Part shown: positions 1 through 9,216 of the stretch, piece by piece | Position numbering within the stretch: position 1 is the stretch's first letter | Layout of the letters: each line of letters opens with the position of its first letter | Origin: CAWGXG01 sp963826505 | Lineage (GTDB): Bacteria > Chloroflexota > Anaerolineae > Aggregatilineales > Aggregatilineaceae | DNA: 64,000 nucleotides | Assembly: GCA_963826505.1 (NCBI GenBank) | Contig: CAWGXG010000006.1 | Span: 434,001 to 498,000, forward strand | Direction of reading: 5' to 3' | Translations under genes and position numbers: made by a program | Notes under the pieces: model-generated | Told to the model about the DNA's origin: nothing | Seen by the model: only the letters and a program-made list of their open reading frames with translations | Databases searched by the model: none

Positions 1-1995
1 GAATTGCAGGAAGGGACGATCGCTGACCTTAGTGAGCGCTTAAAATGGCGCATTGACCCCGACCTGTTCCTTTTCCGCCGCATCTGTGGGCAAGTGGTAA
101 AGACCGATCCCGTGAGTGGCGTGGATTACCCGGTCCCCTTTGCCACTGTCCATGTCGAAGACACCGATTGCAGCTTTCTCGGTTTTTTCCCGGAGGAATG
201 GCCGTGGGGTTGGTTGTTTCCTCTCATTTGTCATCGCGAGGAAATCGCCACCGTCGTCACTGACGAATGCGGGCGCTTTTGCGTGTGGATTCCGTGGTTC
301 GACATCGATTGGATTTTGCGCTGGCGTCGCGAGCGCTTCTGCTATTTTGATTTCTTCGTCCGACCCTCCATCTGGGATATTTTGAAGCATTTCCGCCTCA
401 TGCCGGAAGAAATTCAGCCACCCATCGGCCCGACGCCCGATCCGCCGCCGTTCGTGTTCCAGGCGGGTGGGTTGTCGTTCCAACGTCTGGACTCGCTGTT
501 AGGACGCGATGTCGCGTTGGAGCTCGGTGCAGCGGAAAGCGCCATGCGCTTTGGAGGCAAAGCAGGCGCATTCCGCGATATGCTGAATCGCCCGGCATTT
601 GCGTCCCCGCCGCCGCCACCGATCCCGCGCGAAGTACGCGCGCTGCACGCCGAGCAGGGCGTCAAGGGCATGATGGATCGTATGGACGTATCGGCGGAGG
701 TATTCGCCCAGCGCAAATTTGAATTGAACCTCGATCGCTTTGTCGGGCCGTTCCTACGCTGCCGCGATGTCTTTGTCCCTGAGTGGACGACGATCCTCGA
801 TGTGCCGGATATCACCTTCCGCGTGACTCAAGACGTGGACGGTGATGGCGACCAGGAAACGATCTACTCGGAGGGTTTCTTCGACGTGCGCTGGAACAGC
901 GGCTCGATCCCCAACGTGACCCTGCATGCGTCCGCGATCGCGCTTACCAGTGTGGCCTGCGACACGCCTTCGGTAGACTGCGACGGCGTGCCAGCGATCA
1001 GTTTTGCCGGCTTGATGCCCGTGACCGCGCCCTATCTCAATCCGGCGTCCGGGTATGGCGTGCGTCCCAACCGTCCACACCCACACGGATTATTGGCCGA
1101 AGCGTCGACGCCCGGCAATTCGGCGACAGCCCCGTTCCGCGCGACAGTCCAGTTATACGGCTGCAATCGCGAAACGGGCGCGGAGTTTTATCGCTTGATG
1201 TACGCCTTCAATGGGGCGGCGCCCGTCCCGTTTACCAATCGGTCGTGGTATATCTACCCCTGGGGCGGCGGACCCGCACATCATGTAGTGCCCGATGCGC
1301 AGGGCTGGTACCCAATTCTGAACAATCCGATGGACTGGCATCCGGCCAACCTGTTGCTCGACTGGCCCACCAACCAGTATCCGAACGGGCTGTATGTGGT
1401 GTCGATGCAGCTTGGCAACGCGGCTAAAGCAGTAGTGCAGACGACCGCATCCGTTCCCTTCCGGCTGGACAACTCTACTCCGACCGGGCACTTCACCAGC
1501 CTGGCCTGGCGCGTGCAAGGCAGTGCTGTCTGGACGTACTTCCCGAATTTGGTGTGTCCGGTGGTCAGCCGGCCCGTGGTGGGCGGTGGGGCGCAGACGA
1601 TCGAGTTCCGCGTGAGCTACATCGCGTCAGCGGCTCACCTCCTCAAAACCGTTTTGGCGGGCAGCGGATGCGGCGGCGGTTCGCCAGAACGTCTGACCGC
1701 TCCTGGCTGGTCCGATCCACCTACGACGGCCTTCGACGGCGCCGGGCTATCGCTTAATCCGTACGATCACTGGCATATCGATGCCGGGGACAATACCGTG
1801 ATCCGTTCGGCGATCTTCACGCTTCCCGGAGCGCGGCCCGAAGGGGCATACGGCTTCCATCTCTCGACCTACAGCCGCGCCTTCAATCCCGACGGCGGCG
1901 ACGCAGGCGATCCACTGGCGAATGACTGGTACTTCGATGCCGCTTCGCTGATCTGGCAGCACGCGTTCTTGCCGGTGGCGGTGGTCGATGCCTGA
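1..1995 (+). CDS. Large uncharacterised protein, 5' end outside window
   Basis: The frame is open from the first base, so the start probably lies upstream; at least 664 residues are visible. I do not recognise a characterised family. The N-terminal ~140 residues look like a carboxypeptidase-regulatory-type beta-sandwich (GQVV...VPFATVHVED), followed by a segment very rich in Trp, Phe, Arg and Cys (FPEEWPWGWLFP, then WIPWFDIDWILRWRRER). Around residue 280 there is a calcium-loop-like DVDGDGDQE. The C-terminal half is Pro/Gly/Asn-rich and beta-like. No signal peptide or membrane segment is visible in the part present. A strong hairpin follows 40 bp after the stop, so it probably ends a transcription unit. 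Function is unknown; a structural or surface-assembly role is only a guess. Confidence 0.75.
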   Translation, partial: ELQEGTIADLSERLKWRIDPDLFLFRRICGQVVKTDPVSGVDYPVPFATVHVEDTDCSFLGFFPEEWPWGWLFPLICHREEIATVVTDECGRFCVWIPWFDIDWILRWRRERFCYFDFFVRPSIWDILKHFRLMPEEIQPPIGPTPDPPPFVFQAGGLSFQRLDSLLGRDVALELGAAESAMRFGGKAGAFRDMLNRPAFASPPPPPIPREVRALHAEQGVKGMMDRMDVSAEVFAQRKFELNLDRFVGPFLRCRDVFVPEWTTILDVPDITFRVTQDVDGDGDQETIYSEGFFDVRWNSGSIPNVTLHASAIALTSVACDTPSVDCDGVPAISFAGLMPVTAPYLNPASGYGVRPNRPHPHGLLAEASTPGNSATAPFRATVQLYGCNRETGAEFYRLMYAFNGAAPVPFTNRSWYIYPWGGGPAHHVVPDAQGWYPILNNPMDWHPANLLLDWPTNQYPNGLYVVSMQLGNAAKAVVQTTASVPFRLDNSTPTGHFTSLAWRVQGSAVWTYFPNLVCPVVSRPVVGGGAQTIEFRVSYIASAAHLLKTVLAGSGCGGGSPERLTAPGWSDPPTTAFDGAGLSLNPYDHWHIDAGDNTVIRSAIFTLPGARPEGAYGFHLSTYSRAFNPDGGDAGDPLANDWYFDAASLIWQHAFLPVAVVDA

Positions 1996-2034
1996 TGAGT
2001 GTCTGTTACTATCGCTTTAACTAATGTTTGGCGG

Positions 2035-2069
2035 ACAGTCCTGGCGTGTGGCACCCGCGCCAGGACTGT
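2035..2069 (+). terminator. Perfect 12-bp stem hairpin, likely terminator
   Basis: ACAGTCCTGGCG (2035-2046) and its exact reverse complement (2058-2069) flank an 11-nt loop, 40 bp after the preceding stop codon. No T-tract follows, so intrinsic termination is inferred from position and stem strength only. Confidence 0.6.
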
Positions 2070-2230
2070 GCGGCCCTCAGCCTATCTTACACAGGCCCGA
2101 AATAGAAACCACGTGAGGGAGGATAGACACCAGAGCGCGGAGATTTCACTGAGACCTGCTAGACACCGGGACATTTCAGAGAACGGTTCTCCTCCAATAT
2201 TCCCTTGCCTCGCTCTTCCTCGGAGTTTTA

Positions 2231-2257
2231 TTGAGAGATTGCCTCTTGGCGTATACT
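2231..2257 (+). promoter_or_regulatory. Weak candidate promoter before the GT39 gene
   Basis: TTGAGA (2231-2236) and TATACT (2252-2257) are separated by only 15 bp, a sub-optimal spacing. The -10 match is good and it lies 84 bp before the GT39 start. I see nothing else convincing between 2070 and 2340. Confidence 0.3.
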
Positions 2258-2340
2258 CCTGGGTGGAATGCTGACGCAAGCCGCGGCTCGGCCTGCCAGC
2301 CCGAATCGCGACACCGATTATCTGCAGAAGACAGGATAGT

Positions 2341-3868
2341 ATGAAGACGACATCTTCCTCACGTACCGCCGTACCCCTTGCCCCCGCGCACATACTCGCC
2401 ATCGAATCGCCTGTTACCGGGTTGCTGATAGCGCTCGCCGGGGTGTCTTTCGTAGCCCACATGGTCGTCGCTGGCAATTACGGGTACTTTCGTGACGAGC
2501 TGTATTACATCGCCGATGGCCGGCATCTCCAGGCAGGTTATGTCGATCAGCCGCTGCTAATGGGCTGGCTGGCCGCACTCGTGCGCGTCACGGTCGGCGA
2601 CAGCCTGGTGGCGATCCACGTCATCCCGGCGCTCGCCTGTGCCCTGATCATTGTTATCACAGGTCTCATGGCGCGCGAACTGGGCGGTGGCCGGGGGGCG
2701 CAACTGGTGGCCGGAGTGGTAGCCCTGTTCACCCTCGACTTCATGGGAACCGGGTCGCTCTTTTCCATGGACGTGCTCGATCAACTCTGGTGGGCGCTGG
2801 CCAGTCTCATCGTGGTGAGGCTGCTGCGCCGCGATGCGCCGCGCCTGTGGCTGCTTGTCGGGCTAATCGCCGCAGTCGCTCTCCTGACCAAATTGACCGT
2901 GCTTTTCTTCGGTTTCGCGCTGATCATGGCGCTGCTTATCACGCCCGAGCGCCGCTACCTGCGCGTACGGTGGCTATGGTTGGCGGGCGGTATCGCTTTC
3001 TTAGGGCTGCTGCCCTACCTCATTTGGAACGCCCTCAATGGCTGGCCCACGGTGGGACTTCTGGCATCACTATGGCGGCGTTGGCACGAACCCCCTAGCC
3101 TTTTTTGCCGCGCAGATCGGGCAAATGAATCCGATTGCTTTCCCGCTGGCCGCTGCCGGCCTGGTCTTCTACTTCCGCAGGACGGGCGCGCGCTATCGAC
3201 TTCTGGGCTGGACGTTCGTCTTCGCCTATCTGGTGCTCACTCTTTTCGGCACGAAGCCGTACTTCCTAGCTTCCGCTTACCCCATCCTGTTCGCGGCTGG
3301 AGCGGTGGCGTTCGAGCGGTGGAAATTGCGACCGCGACTCGCCTGGATTCGGCCTGGCTATGTCGCCCTGCTTGCCCTCGTCGGGATAGTGCTAGCACCG
3401 GATGTTATGCCCATCCTGTCGCCCGCGACGACCATGCATACGTATGGAGCTATGGAGCAGGTACTCGCCGATCGTCTTGGCTGGGACAGCCTCACTAATA
3501 CCGTGGTGCAGGTCTATGACGCTCTGCCGCCCGCGCAGCGCGCGCAGGTCTGCGTGGTGGCCAGCAACTATGGCGAGGCCGGCGCACTCAGTCAACTGGC
3601 CGCGCCTGGTCGCCTCCCGCCGATCATCAGCGGTCACAACAACTACTACCTGTGGGGACCGGGCACGTGTACCGGCCAAGTGCTCATCGGCGTTGGGTAT
3701 TCACTCGACGACTTCAAGGACACGTACGCCGATATCGCCCTTGCTGCCACCCAAAGGTGCCAGTACTGCGTATCCTTTGAGCAAAATGTGCCCATCATCG
3801 TCGCGTCCAACCCGACGATGCCGATCAATCTCGCGCAACTCTGGCCTTCGGTCAAACACTATGACTGA
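2341..3868 (+). CDS. GT39-family (ArnT/PMT-like) membrane glycosyltransferase, one frameshift
   Basis: Predicted polytopic GT-C glycosyltransferase that would transfer a sugar from a polyprenyl-phosphate carrier on the outer face of the membrane. The start ATG at 2341 gives a short tail, then a first membrane helix and the loop motif YFRDELYY with the acidic pair D52/E53 expected for GT39, followed by GYVDQPLL and about eight hydrophobic segments. The frame breaks near 3051: the first frame reads NGWPTVGLL, while removing one G from the GG at 3051-3052 restores NGWPTWDFWHHYGG and then NPLAFF...QMNPIAFPL, typical of the family. With that correction the protein is 508 residues and ends at 3868 with a soluble C-terminal domain. 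The acceptor is unknown. It is treated as one gene with an indel, probably an artefact. Confidence 0.75.
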
Positions 3869-3978
3869 GGGCAGCGGGATCGGATGCTCCGTACAATGCA
3901 TTGCCTGGCTTTCGCTATCTTGACAGCGCACCAGTTTGTTCAGGCAATGGCTCATGGGCCTAAAGTGCATAACACACT

Positions 3979-4848
3979 CTACAGAGGTATTCCTTTGGCG
4001 ATATGTTCGCGCATGGCCTCAACGTTCCAAGGCTCCGTCCACGCAGTCCCGAAATAGGGCGCGCGGAATTCCTGGATCCACCACGTCACGCCCATGTCCG
4101 ACGCTTGCGCGACTCGATCCGCGAAATCCGGCTGATCAGGGTCGACCGGTCCGGTGAGATACACGATATCAAACGGAGCGGCAGGATCGGTGCGGTAGCT
4201 TTGGGTGTAGGCGATCGCATCCTTCAGATGAGTCAGCGATTCTCCCTCAGGCAATAATGGGCACATGCCATCCCAGCGCGCTGCCCGTCGGAAAGGCGCC
4301 TTGTGCGGCCATACGCCCGCGATCCAGATCGGAATGCGTGGCTGTTGCACTGGCGGCGGAGTGAAGGTGCTGCCTTGCACCTGATAATACTGTCCGGCAT
4401 AGCTGAATGGCTGCCCGCTCCATAATCCGCTGAGAATATCCAACCCCTCATCGAGCATGGCTCCCCGCGCCTTGGCATCGGTCTGCTCACCGAAATTCCC
4501 CCATTCCTCATGACGACCCGTGCCAATGCCCGCCCCAAAGATCAACCGGCCCCTCGAGATCTGATCCAGCGCGACCGCCTGTCGGGCGACCATCCATGGG
4601 CGGCGGCGGGGCAGTGGCGTGACCAGAGCGCCGATCCGCATCCGGTGTGTGTTCACGGCGACGGCGGACAGAGCTATCCAGGAATCGATCAGCGGATGCT
4701 GAGTCGGACGATCCATGTGATCCCACAGGAAGAAACCATCCCAACCGGCGTGTTCCGCCAGCCGCGCAAATTCGATCACGCGAAACGGATCGCTGAACGG
4801 TCCAAAGTTCGGCAGGTCTATCCCGAAACGAAGCATAGCAGAGTCCAT
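3979..4848 (-). CDS. LLM-class (luciferase-like) flavin-dependent oxidoreductase
   Basis: A 289-residue protein of the bacterial luciferase/F420-or-FMN-dependent oxidoreductase superfamily, expected to be cytosolic with a TIM-barrel fold. Family hallmarks are the N-terminal FGIDLPNFGPF strand, FARLAEHAGWDGFFLWDH, the RMRIGALVTPLPRRRPWMVARQAVALDQISRGRLIFGAG block and PIWIAGVW. Substrate and cofactor (FMN versus F420) cannot be told from sequence. The start may be ATG 4848 or the internal ATG at 4836 (MLRFGID); neither has a strong ribosome-binding site. It is convergent with the GT39 gene and transcribed away from the heme locus, so no operon partner suggests a role. Confidence 0.85.
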   Translation of the reverse strand: MDSAMLRFGIDLPNFGPFSDPFRVIEFARLAEHAGWDGFFLWDHMDRPTQHPLIDSWIALSAVAVNTHRMRIGALVTPLPRRRPWMVARQAVALDQISRGRLIFGAGIGTGRHEEWGNFGEQTDAKARGAMLDEGLDILSGLWSGQPFSYAGQYYQVQGSTFTPPPVQQPRIPIWIAGVWPHKAPFRRAARWDGMCPLLPEGESLTHLKDAIAYTQSYRTDPAAPFDIVYLTGPVDPDQPDFADRVAQASDMGVTWWIQEFRAPYFGTAWTEPWNVEAMREHIAKGIPL

Positions 4849-5056
4849 CCTGAATACATCAGCAGCAACGGCTCACAACAAAGCCTCCCCGTTAATGGGG
4901 CGAACGGAGCCGTGTTGTAGCCTTAGGCCACCTCCTAATCATACGCAAGTCAACTGGGGCGTCAAGCGGAGTGTGGGAGGGAAAAGTCTCAATTTGCAAG
5001 TGAGTCCAATGCGACAGGCCCGATCTGTCCTGGACGATGACCAGTGTTAGAAGCTG

Positions 5057-6169
5057 CTACACACCTGCCTTTGGGGCGGTGGGCTGGTAAATGCAGAAGG
5101 GTTCTTCGGCCAGATAATCGCCTTCCATGCCGTAAGCACGCGCGCGGCATCCGCTGCACAATGTTTTGAACTGGCAGGCGCCGCATTTCCCGGTCAGCAA
5201 ATCGGGATCGCGCATTTCGGCAAAGAGCGAGCTGTCTTGCCAGATCGCGCCGAAAGTCTGTTCCCGCACGTTACCCGCTTCGACCGGCAGATAGCCACAG
5301 GGGAACACCTGTCCCCGGTGAGACACAAAGCATACGCCGGTCCCCGCCAGGCACCCCTTGGTGGCGGCGTGCATTTGCCCATGCGGATGCCCGTGCACCT
5401 GGCGCTGATGGCTGGCGGGCAGATCCTGCCGGATTCCCTGCCGGTTTTCTGCGGCACGGCGCTGACGCATCACCCGGAAATAGTGTGGGGCGCAGGTCGC
5501 TTTGAGCTGCAAATCTGGCTCAGCGCGTTCGGTGTCGTACAACCAGTTCAGGATGCGCTCGTAATCTTCCGCGCTGACCATCTGGTCGTCCGCGATCTCG
5601 ACTCCGCAGCCGACCGGCACCAACAGAAATAAATGCAGGGCCACCGCGCCCAGGTTTTTGGCCAGCGCCAGGACAGCTTCGAGCTGCGACTGGTTATGCT
5701 TGGCAACCGTTGTATTGATCTGCACCGGCAGCCCAACCGCGCGCAGCGCCTGAAAGCCCCGCACGGCGGCTTCGAACGATCCGACCAGCGATCGGAACGC
5801 GTCGTGGGTTGGCGCATCGGCACCATCAAACGAGATGCTGACGCGCTTGACCCCGCTGGCTTTGATCTGCCCGGCGACCCCCGCATCGATCAGGGTGCCA
5901 TTCGTTGCCAGGGCCACCGGCAGCCCGGCGTCTGTGGCGTAGTGCGCGATCTCGAAAATGTCAGGCCGCATGAGCGGCTCGCCGCCCGACAATACAAAGA
6001 CGGGCGAGCCTTCCGCCGCGATTTGATCGATCAGATGGAACGCTTCGCGCGTCGAAAGATCCTGCGGCGTCAGTTGATCGGCAACCTCGATGCGGCGGCA
6101 GTGGATGCAGCGGAGATTACAGCCAGCGGTCGTTTCCCAAAATACCAAGCGTGGAGAAGGATAGGGCAT
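5057..6169 (-). CDS. ahbD: Radical SAM/SPASM protein, AhbD (heme b synthase)-like
   Basis: A 370-residue radical SAM enzyme. ATG 6169 is preferred over upstream starts because AGAGGA precedes it and the family N-terminus PRLVFWETTAGCNLRCIHC follows directly. The cluster ligands C17, C21 and C24 form the canonical CX3CX2C, and SGGEPL is present. The C-terminal third has a Cys-rich SPASM region: GCLAGTGVCFVSHRGQVFPC, then CGYLPVEAGNV, then CGACQFKTLCSGCRARAYG and a final PFCIY, as I recall for AhbD/NirJ-type enzymes. AhbD removes two propionate carboxyls from iron-coproporphyrin III to make heme b without oxygen. The neighbouring heme operon makes exactly this substrate, which supports the call. 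AhbC, NirJ or a peptide-modifying SPASM enzyme are alternatives. It is divergent from the heme operon and probably shares its control region. Confidence 0.65.
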   Translation of the reverse strand: MPYPSPRLVFWETTAGCNLRCIHCRRIEVADQLTPQDLSTREAFHLIDQIAAEGSPVFVLSGGEPLMRPDIFEIAHYATDAGLPVALATNGTLIDAGVAGQIKASGVKRVSISFDGADAPTHDAFRSLVGSFEAAVRGFQALRAVGLPVQINTTVAKHNQSQLEAVLALAKNLGAVALHLFLLVPVGCGVEIADDQMVSAEDYERILNWLYDTERAEPDLQLKATCAPHYFRVMRQRRAAENRQGIRQDLPASHQRQVHGHPHGQMHAATKGCLAGTGVCFVSHRGQVFPCGYLPVEAGNVREQTFGAIWQDSSLFAEMRDPDLLTGKCGACQFKTLCSGCRARAYGMEGDYLAEEPFCIYQPTAPKAGV

Positions 6170-6187
6170 AAGATCCTCTTGCAAAAC

Positions 6188-6203
6188 TACACAAATATGT
6201 GTA
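6188..6203. promoter_or_regulatory. Inverted repeat TACAC-N6-GTGTA upstream of the radical SAM gene
   Basis: TACAC and GTGTA arms flank six A/T bases, centred 27 bp upstream of the start codon at 6169. The site lies in the AT-rich 199-bp divergent region between the radical SAM gene and the heme operon, at a position suited to an operator acting on the leftward gene. The binding protein is unknown; the adjacent HTH regulator is the obvious candidate. Confidence 0.4.
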
Positions 6204-6255
6204 AAACTGATCATGCTTTAGTAGATACTACAAAAGAAGTTGATGCAAGTGCTTT

Positions 6256-6278
6256 TTGTCACGATCAAAATGTGACAA
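6256..6278. promoter_or_regulatory. Inverted repeat TTGTCAC-N9-GTGACAA in the heme divergent region
   Basis: Two perfect 7-bp arms around a 9-bp spacer (arm centres 16 bp apart) sit mid-way between the divergent starts (6169 and 6369). Spacing and symmetry fit a dimeric regulator. I could not define clean -35/-10 boxes for the rightward operon, so whether this is an activator or repressor site is open. Confidence 0.45.
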
Positions 6279-6368
6279 CAGGGCCAGTCCAAAGCGCCAT
6301 TTCGTGCCAAAATAACAAAAGTGAGTTTTGCTTAGATTTAGTGGGTTTTGTGAAACGGTGAAAAGCGG

Positions 6369-7010
6369 ATGACAGCACCCAATCAGGAGTGGTTAACCCT
6401 TTCTGAGGCAGCCCAATTACTCGGAGTCCACCCCACAACGTTACGCCGTTGGGCTGATAACGGGGAAATACCGGTAAAAGTGACACCGGGCGGACACCGC
6501 CGTTTTCTACGGGACAAACTGACATCGTTCTTGAAGCACGAGGAGGGTTCGGCGGTGAGCCATTCCGCTTCTGGGCGGACCTGGGCTGATTTCGCGCTGG
6601 TCGAAACCCGCCAGCGACTTGTGCGGCAGCCGCCGCCGCCATGGTTGATGGCGTTCGATGCGCAGCGCCGCGATGAGAAACGCGAATTGGGACGGCGCTT
6701 GATGAGCCTGATTATGCAGCACATCTCCGCCCCTGATGACGACCAGCAGTTGCTAATCGAGGCGCAAAGCATCGCTGCACGCTACGCCTATAACTGCCTC
6801 GAAGCCGGTTTAACAGCGGCTGAAGGACTGGAAGCGACGGCATTCTTTCGCGATGCCATGACCGAAGTCGCGCTCCAGATGCCCCACGTGGCCGATCTGG
6901 AAGGCGAGGCTCAGATTCGCTTGTTGCGCAAGCTCAACCAGGTATTCAACGTCGTCCAGGTGGGCTTTGTGGAATATTACGACCGCATGTCGGACCACGA
7001 TCACGAATGA
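6369..7010 (+). CDS. MerR/excisionase-type HTH regulator with C-terminal helical sensor-like domain
   Basis: A 213-residue protein, first gene of the heme operon. Residues 7-55 are a winged HTH of the MerR/BldC type: LTLSEAAQLLGVHPTTLRRWADNGEI followed by TPGGHRRF. Residues ~80-205 form an all-helical domain reminiscent of the RsbRD-type N-terminal sensor domain (IAARYAYNCLEAGLTAAEGLEATAFFRDAMTE). No metal-binding cysteine pattern is visible. Its stop overlaps the hemA start by 4 bp (ATGA), so it is co-transcribed and translationally coupled. By position it is the likely regulator of the heme operon and perhaps of the divergent radical SAM gene; ligand and mode are unknown. Confidence 0.75.
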   Translation: MTAPNQEWLTLSEAAQLLGVHPTTLRRWADNGEIPVKVTPGGHRRFLRDKLTSFLKHEEGSAVSHSASGRTWADFALVETRQRLVRQPPPPWLMAFDAQRRDEKRELGRRLMSLIMQHISAPDDDQQLLIEAQSIAARYAYNCLEAGLTAAEGLEATAFFRDAMTEVALQMPHVADLEGEAQIRLLRKLNQVFNVVQVGFVEYYDRMSDHDHE

Positions 7011-8281
7011 AGGACCGCCGCATGTTCCACTGCCGGAGTATCAGCCACCACCACACCCCACTGGCTATCCGCGAACAGCTCACCTTAAGCGCCGAGCAGC
7101 AAACGATGTGGCTGGACTCGCAGCGGGATGTCGAGGTGGTGGTCATCGCGACCTGCAACCGGTTGGAGTTGTACGCGTGGGTCCCTTCCCCACGGGCGAT
7201 GAACGCGCTGTGGGCCGATCTGCTAGCCCTGCGCGGGGTTACCCGTGAAGATGTCACTGCCTACACAACCGCTCTGAGTGAGTGGGACGCCGTGCATCAT
7301 CTGTTCCGAGTAAGCTGTGGGCTGGAGTCGATGGCCCTGGGCGAGCCGCAAATCCTGGGCCAGATTACGCGTGCCTACGAGCAAGCGCACGAACACCATA
7401 CCGCCGGGCCGATGCTCTCTTTGATGTTCCGATCGGCCATTTTTGCGGCCAAGCGGGCGCGCACTGAAACGGCGATCGGCGCTGGGGCCGCGTCCGTTAG
7501 TTCGTTGGGCATCGCGCGCGCTGAGGAAAGGCGCGGCCCGCTGTCTGAACGCTCGATTGTGGTCATCGGCGCGGGCGAAATGGGGCAGGCCATCGTCAAA
7601 GCGCTGACACAGCGGAACGTCCGGCACATCACGATCGTCAGCCGCACGCACGATACCGCGCGCCAATTAGCTGAGGCGTGGCAGGTCAGCGCAGCGCCGA
7701 TCACCGAACTGAAAGAACGCCTGATCGATGCCGATGTAGTGTTCACGACTTCCAGCGCGCCCTTCACCATCCTCAACCGCGATGACATTGGTCCGGTGAT
7801 GACACGCCGCGCCGGTCGTCCCCTATGCATCATTGATATTGCTCTGCCGCGTGATGTCGATCCCGCCGTGGCCGATATACCGGGAGTGTGTCTGCATGAT
7901 TTGGACGATTTGCAGCAGGTGATCGAAGCCAGTCTAGATGAGCGCAGGGCCAATATTCCGGCTGTGGAGCACATCATCGAGGACGAGCTGGCTGCGTTTT
8001 GGACGACTTATCAGGCGCGCTCCGTCGTCCCAACCATTCGCCAGTTGCGTGAGCATGCCGAACAACTCCGGCAGGCGGAGCTGGCCTGGGCATACAATCG
8101 CTTGCCACCCGGGTGCAGTGAGCACGAGCGTCTGTTGATGGACCAGCTCAGCCACCGGCTGATGAACAAGATGCTGCACGATCTCACCCGCAACCTTAAA
8201 GCCAAAGCCGCCGAAGCCGATGGCGCGCTGGTAGCCGCTGTCGCGCGCGATCTTTTTGGATTGGAAGACACTCTGTCATGA
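7007..8281 (+). CDS. hemA: Glutamyl-tRNA reductase
   Basis: Reduces glutamyl-tRNA(Glu) to glutamate-1-semialdehyde with NADPH, the first committed step of C5-pathway tetrapyrrole synthesis. The 424-residue length is normal. The catalytic Cys is C50 in VVIATCNRLELYA, followed by the substrate-binding GEPQILGQ block, the NADPH Rossmann motif VVIGAGEMGQA near residue 187 and a C-terminal dimerisation helix. The start at 7007 overlaps the regulator stop; ATG 7022 (MFHCRSISHHHTPLAIRE) aligns better with typical N-termini and is a possible alternative. Next gene overlap is ATGA with hemC. With hemL at the operon end, it shows the organism makes 5-aminolevulinate from glutamate. Confidence 0.95.
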   Translation: MKDRRMFHCRSISHHHTPLAIREQLTLSAEQQTMWLDSQRDVEVVVIATCNRLELYAWVPSPRAMNALWADLLALRGVTREDVTAYTTALSEWDAVHHLFRVSCGLESMALGEPQILGQITRAYEQAHEHHTAGPMLSLMFRSAIFAAKRARTETAIGAGAASVSSLGIARAEERRGPLSERSIVVIGAGEMGQAIVKALTQRNVRHITIVSRTHDTARQLAEAWQVSAAPITELKERLIDADVVFTTSSAPFTILNRDDIGPVMTRRAGRPLCIIDIALPRDVDPAVADIPGVCLHDLDDLQQVIEASLDERRANIPAVEHIIEDELAAFWTTYQARSVVPTIRQLREHAEQLRQAELAWAYNRLPPGCSEHERLLMDQLSHRLMNKMLHDLTRNLKAKAAEADGALVAAVARDLFGLEDTLS

Positions 8282-9216
8282 CCTGTATACGAATCGGCAC
8301 GCGCCGCAGCCAGCTTGCGCTGTGGCAAACGCATCACGTGCGTGACCTCTTGGCGGTCACTTATCCTGATCGCCAGGTGGAGATCGTCCACCTGACCACC
8401 ACCGGTGACCGCGTGATCGACCGTCCACTGCCCGAAATTGGCGGCAAAGGCGTCTTCACCCAGGAACTGGAGGACGCGCTGCTCGCGGGCCGGATCGATC
8501 TGGCCGTGCACAGCCTGAAAGATCTGCCGACCGAGCTAGCACCAGACTTCACCCTCGGCGCGATTTTGCGGCGCGCCAATCCGTTCGACGCGCTGATCAG
8601 TCGTTCGGGTTATACGCTCACCAGCCTGCCGGATGGGGCCATTGTCGGGACCAGCAGCCTGCGCCGACGCGCCCAGCTTCTCGCTTTCCGCCCTCAGGTC
8701 AAAATAGAGTCGCTGCGCGGTAATGTGGACACGCGCCTCGCCAAGGCGCTCGATCCCAATGGACCCTATGACGCGATTATTCTTGCCGTGGCGGGGTTGG
8801 AGCGACTCGGGCGGGGCACCGCGATCAGCACTGTGATCGACGCTGAGATTATGTTACCCGCGCCGGGGCAAGGGGCCGTTGCGATCCAGTGCCGCGCTGA
8901 GGATAGTGCCACGCGCGCGCTGCTGGCAACGCTTGATGATCCGGTCACGCGCGCGACGGTCACTGCTGAGCGCGCTTTTTTGGAGCGGTTGGACGCGGGC
9001 TGCCGCCTGCCGGTTTCGGCCTACGCCACCTTGAGCGGCGACACCCTGCATCTTATCGGGCGCGTCAGCGGCCTGGACGGCCTGCGTACCATCACCACGC
9101 GCGGTGACGCTCCCGCCAAAGAAGCATTTTCGCTCGGCGCGCGGCTGGCGGATGCGGCTCTGGCCCAGGGCGCGGACGCGCTGTTGGCTGAGATTCGCGG
9201 AGAGCTGCCCGCATGA
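8278..9216 (+). CDS. hemC: Porphobilinogen deaminase (hydroxymethylbilane synthase)
   Basis: Condenses four porphobilinogen molecules into hydroxymethylbilane in the cytosol. The 312-residue length is standard. Clear family motifs are IRIGTRRSQLALWQ at the N-terminus, GKGVFTQELEDALL, DLAVHSLKDLPT, GTSSLRRRAQL and LRGNVDTRL. The dipyrromethane-cofactor cysteine is C242 in DAGCRLPVSA. It is coupled by ATGA overlaps to hemA before it and hemD after it. No anomaly seen. Confidence 0.96.
   Translation: MTCIRIGTRRSQLALWQTHHVRDLLAVTYPDRQVEIVHLTTTGDRVIDRPLPEIGGKGVFTQELEDALLAGRIDLAVHSLKDLPTELAPDFTLGAILRRANPFDALISRSGYTLTSLPDGAIVGTSSLRRRAQLLAFRPQVKIESLRGNVDTRLAKALDPNGPYDAIILAVAGLERLGRGTAISTVIDAEIMLPAPGQGAVAIQCRAEDSATRALLATLDDPVTRATVTAERAFLERLDAGCRLPVSAYATLSGDTLHLIGRVSGLDGLRTITTRGDAPAKEAFSLGARLADAALAQGADALLAEIRGELPA

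Noticed and set aside
5057..6169. Radical SAM gene as a PqqE/quinohemoprotein or RiPP maturase
   Set aside because: No small precursor-peptide gene is adjacent and the GCLAGTGVCF and CGYLPVEAGNV segments resemble heme-type enzymes; kept as a stated alternative only.
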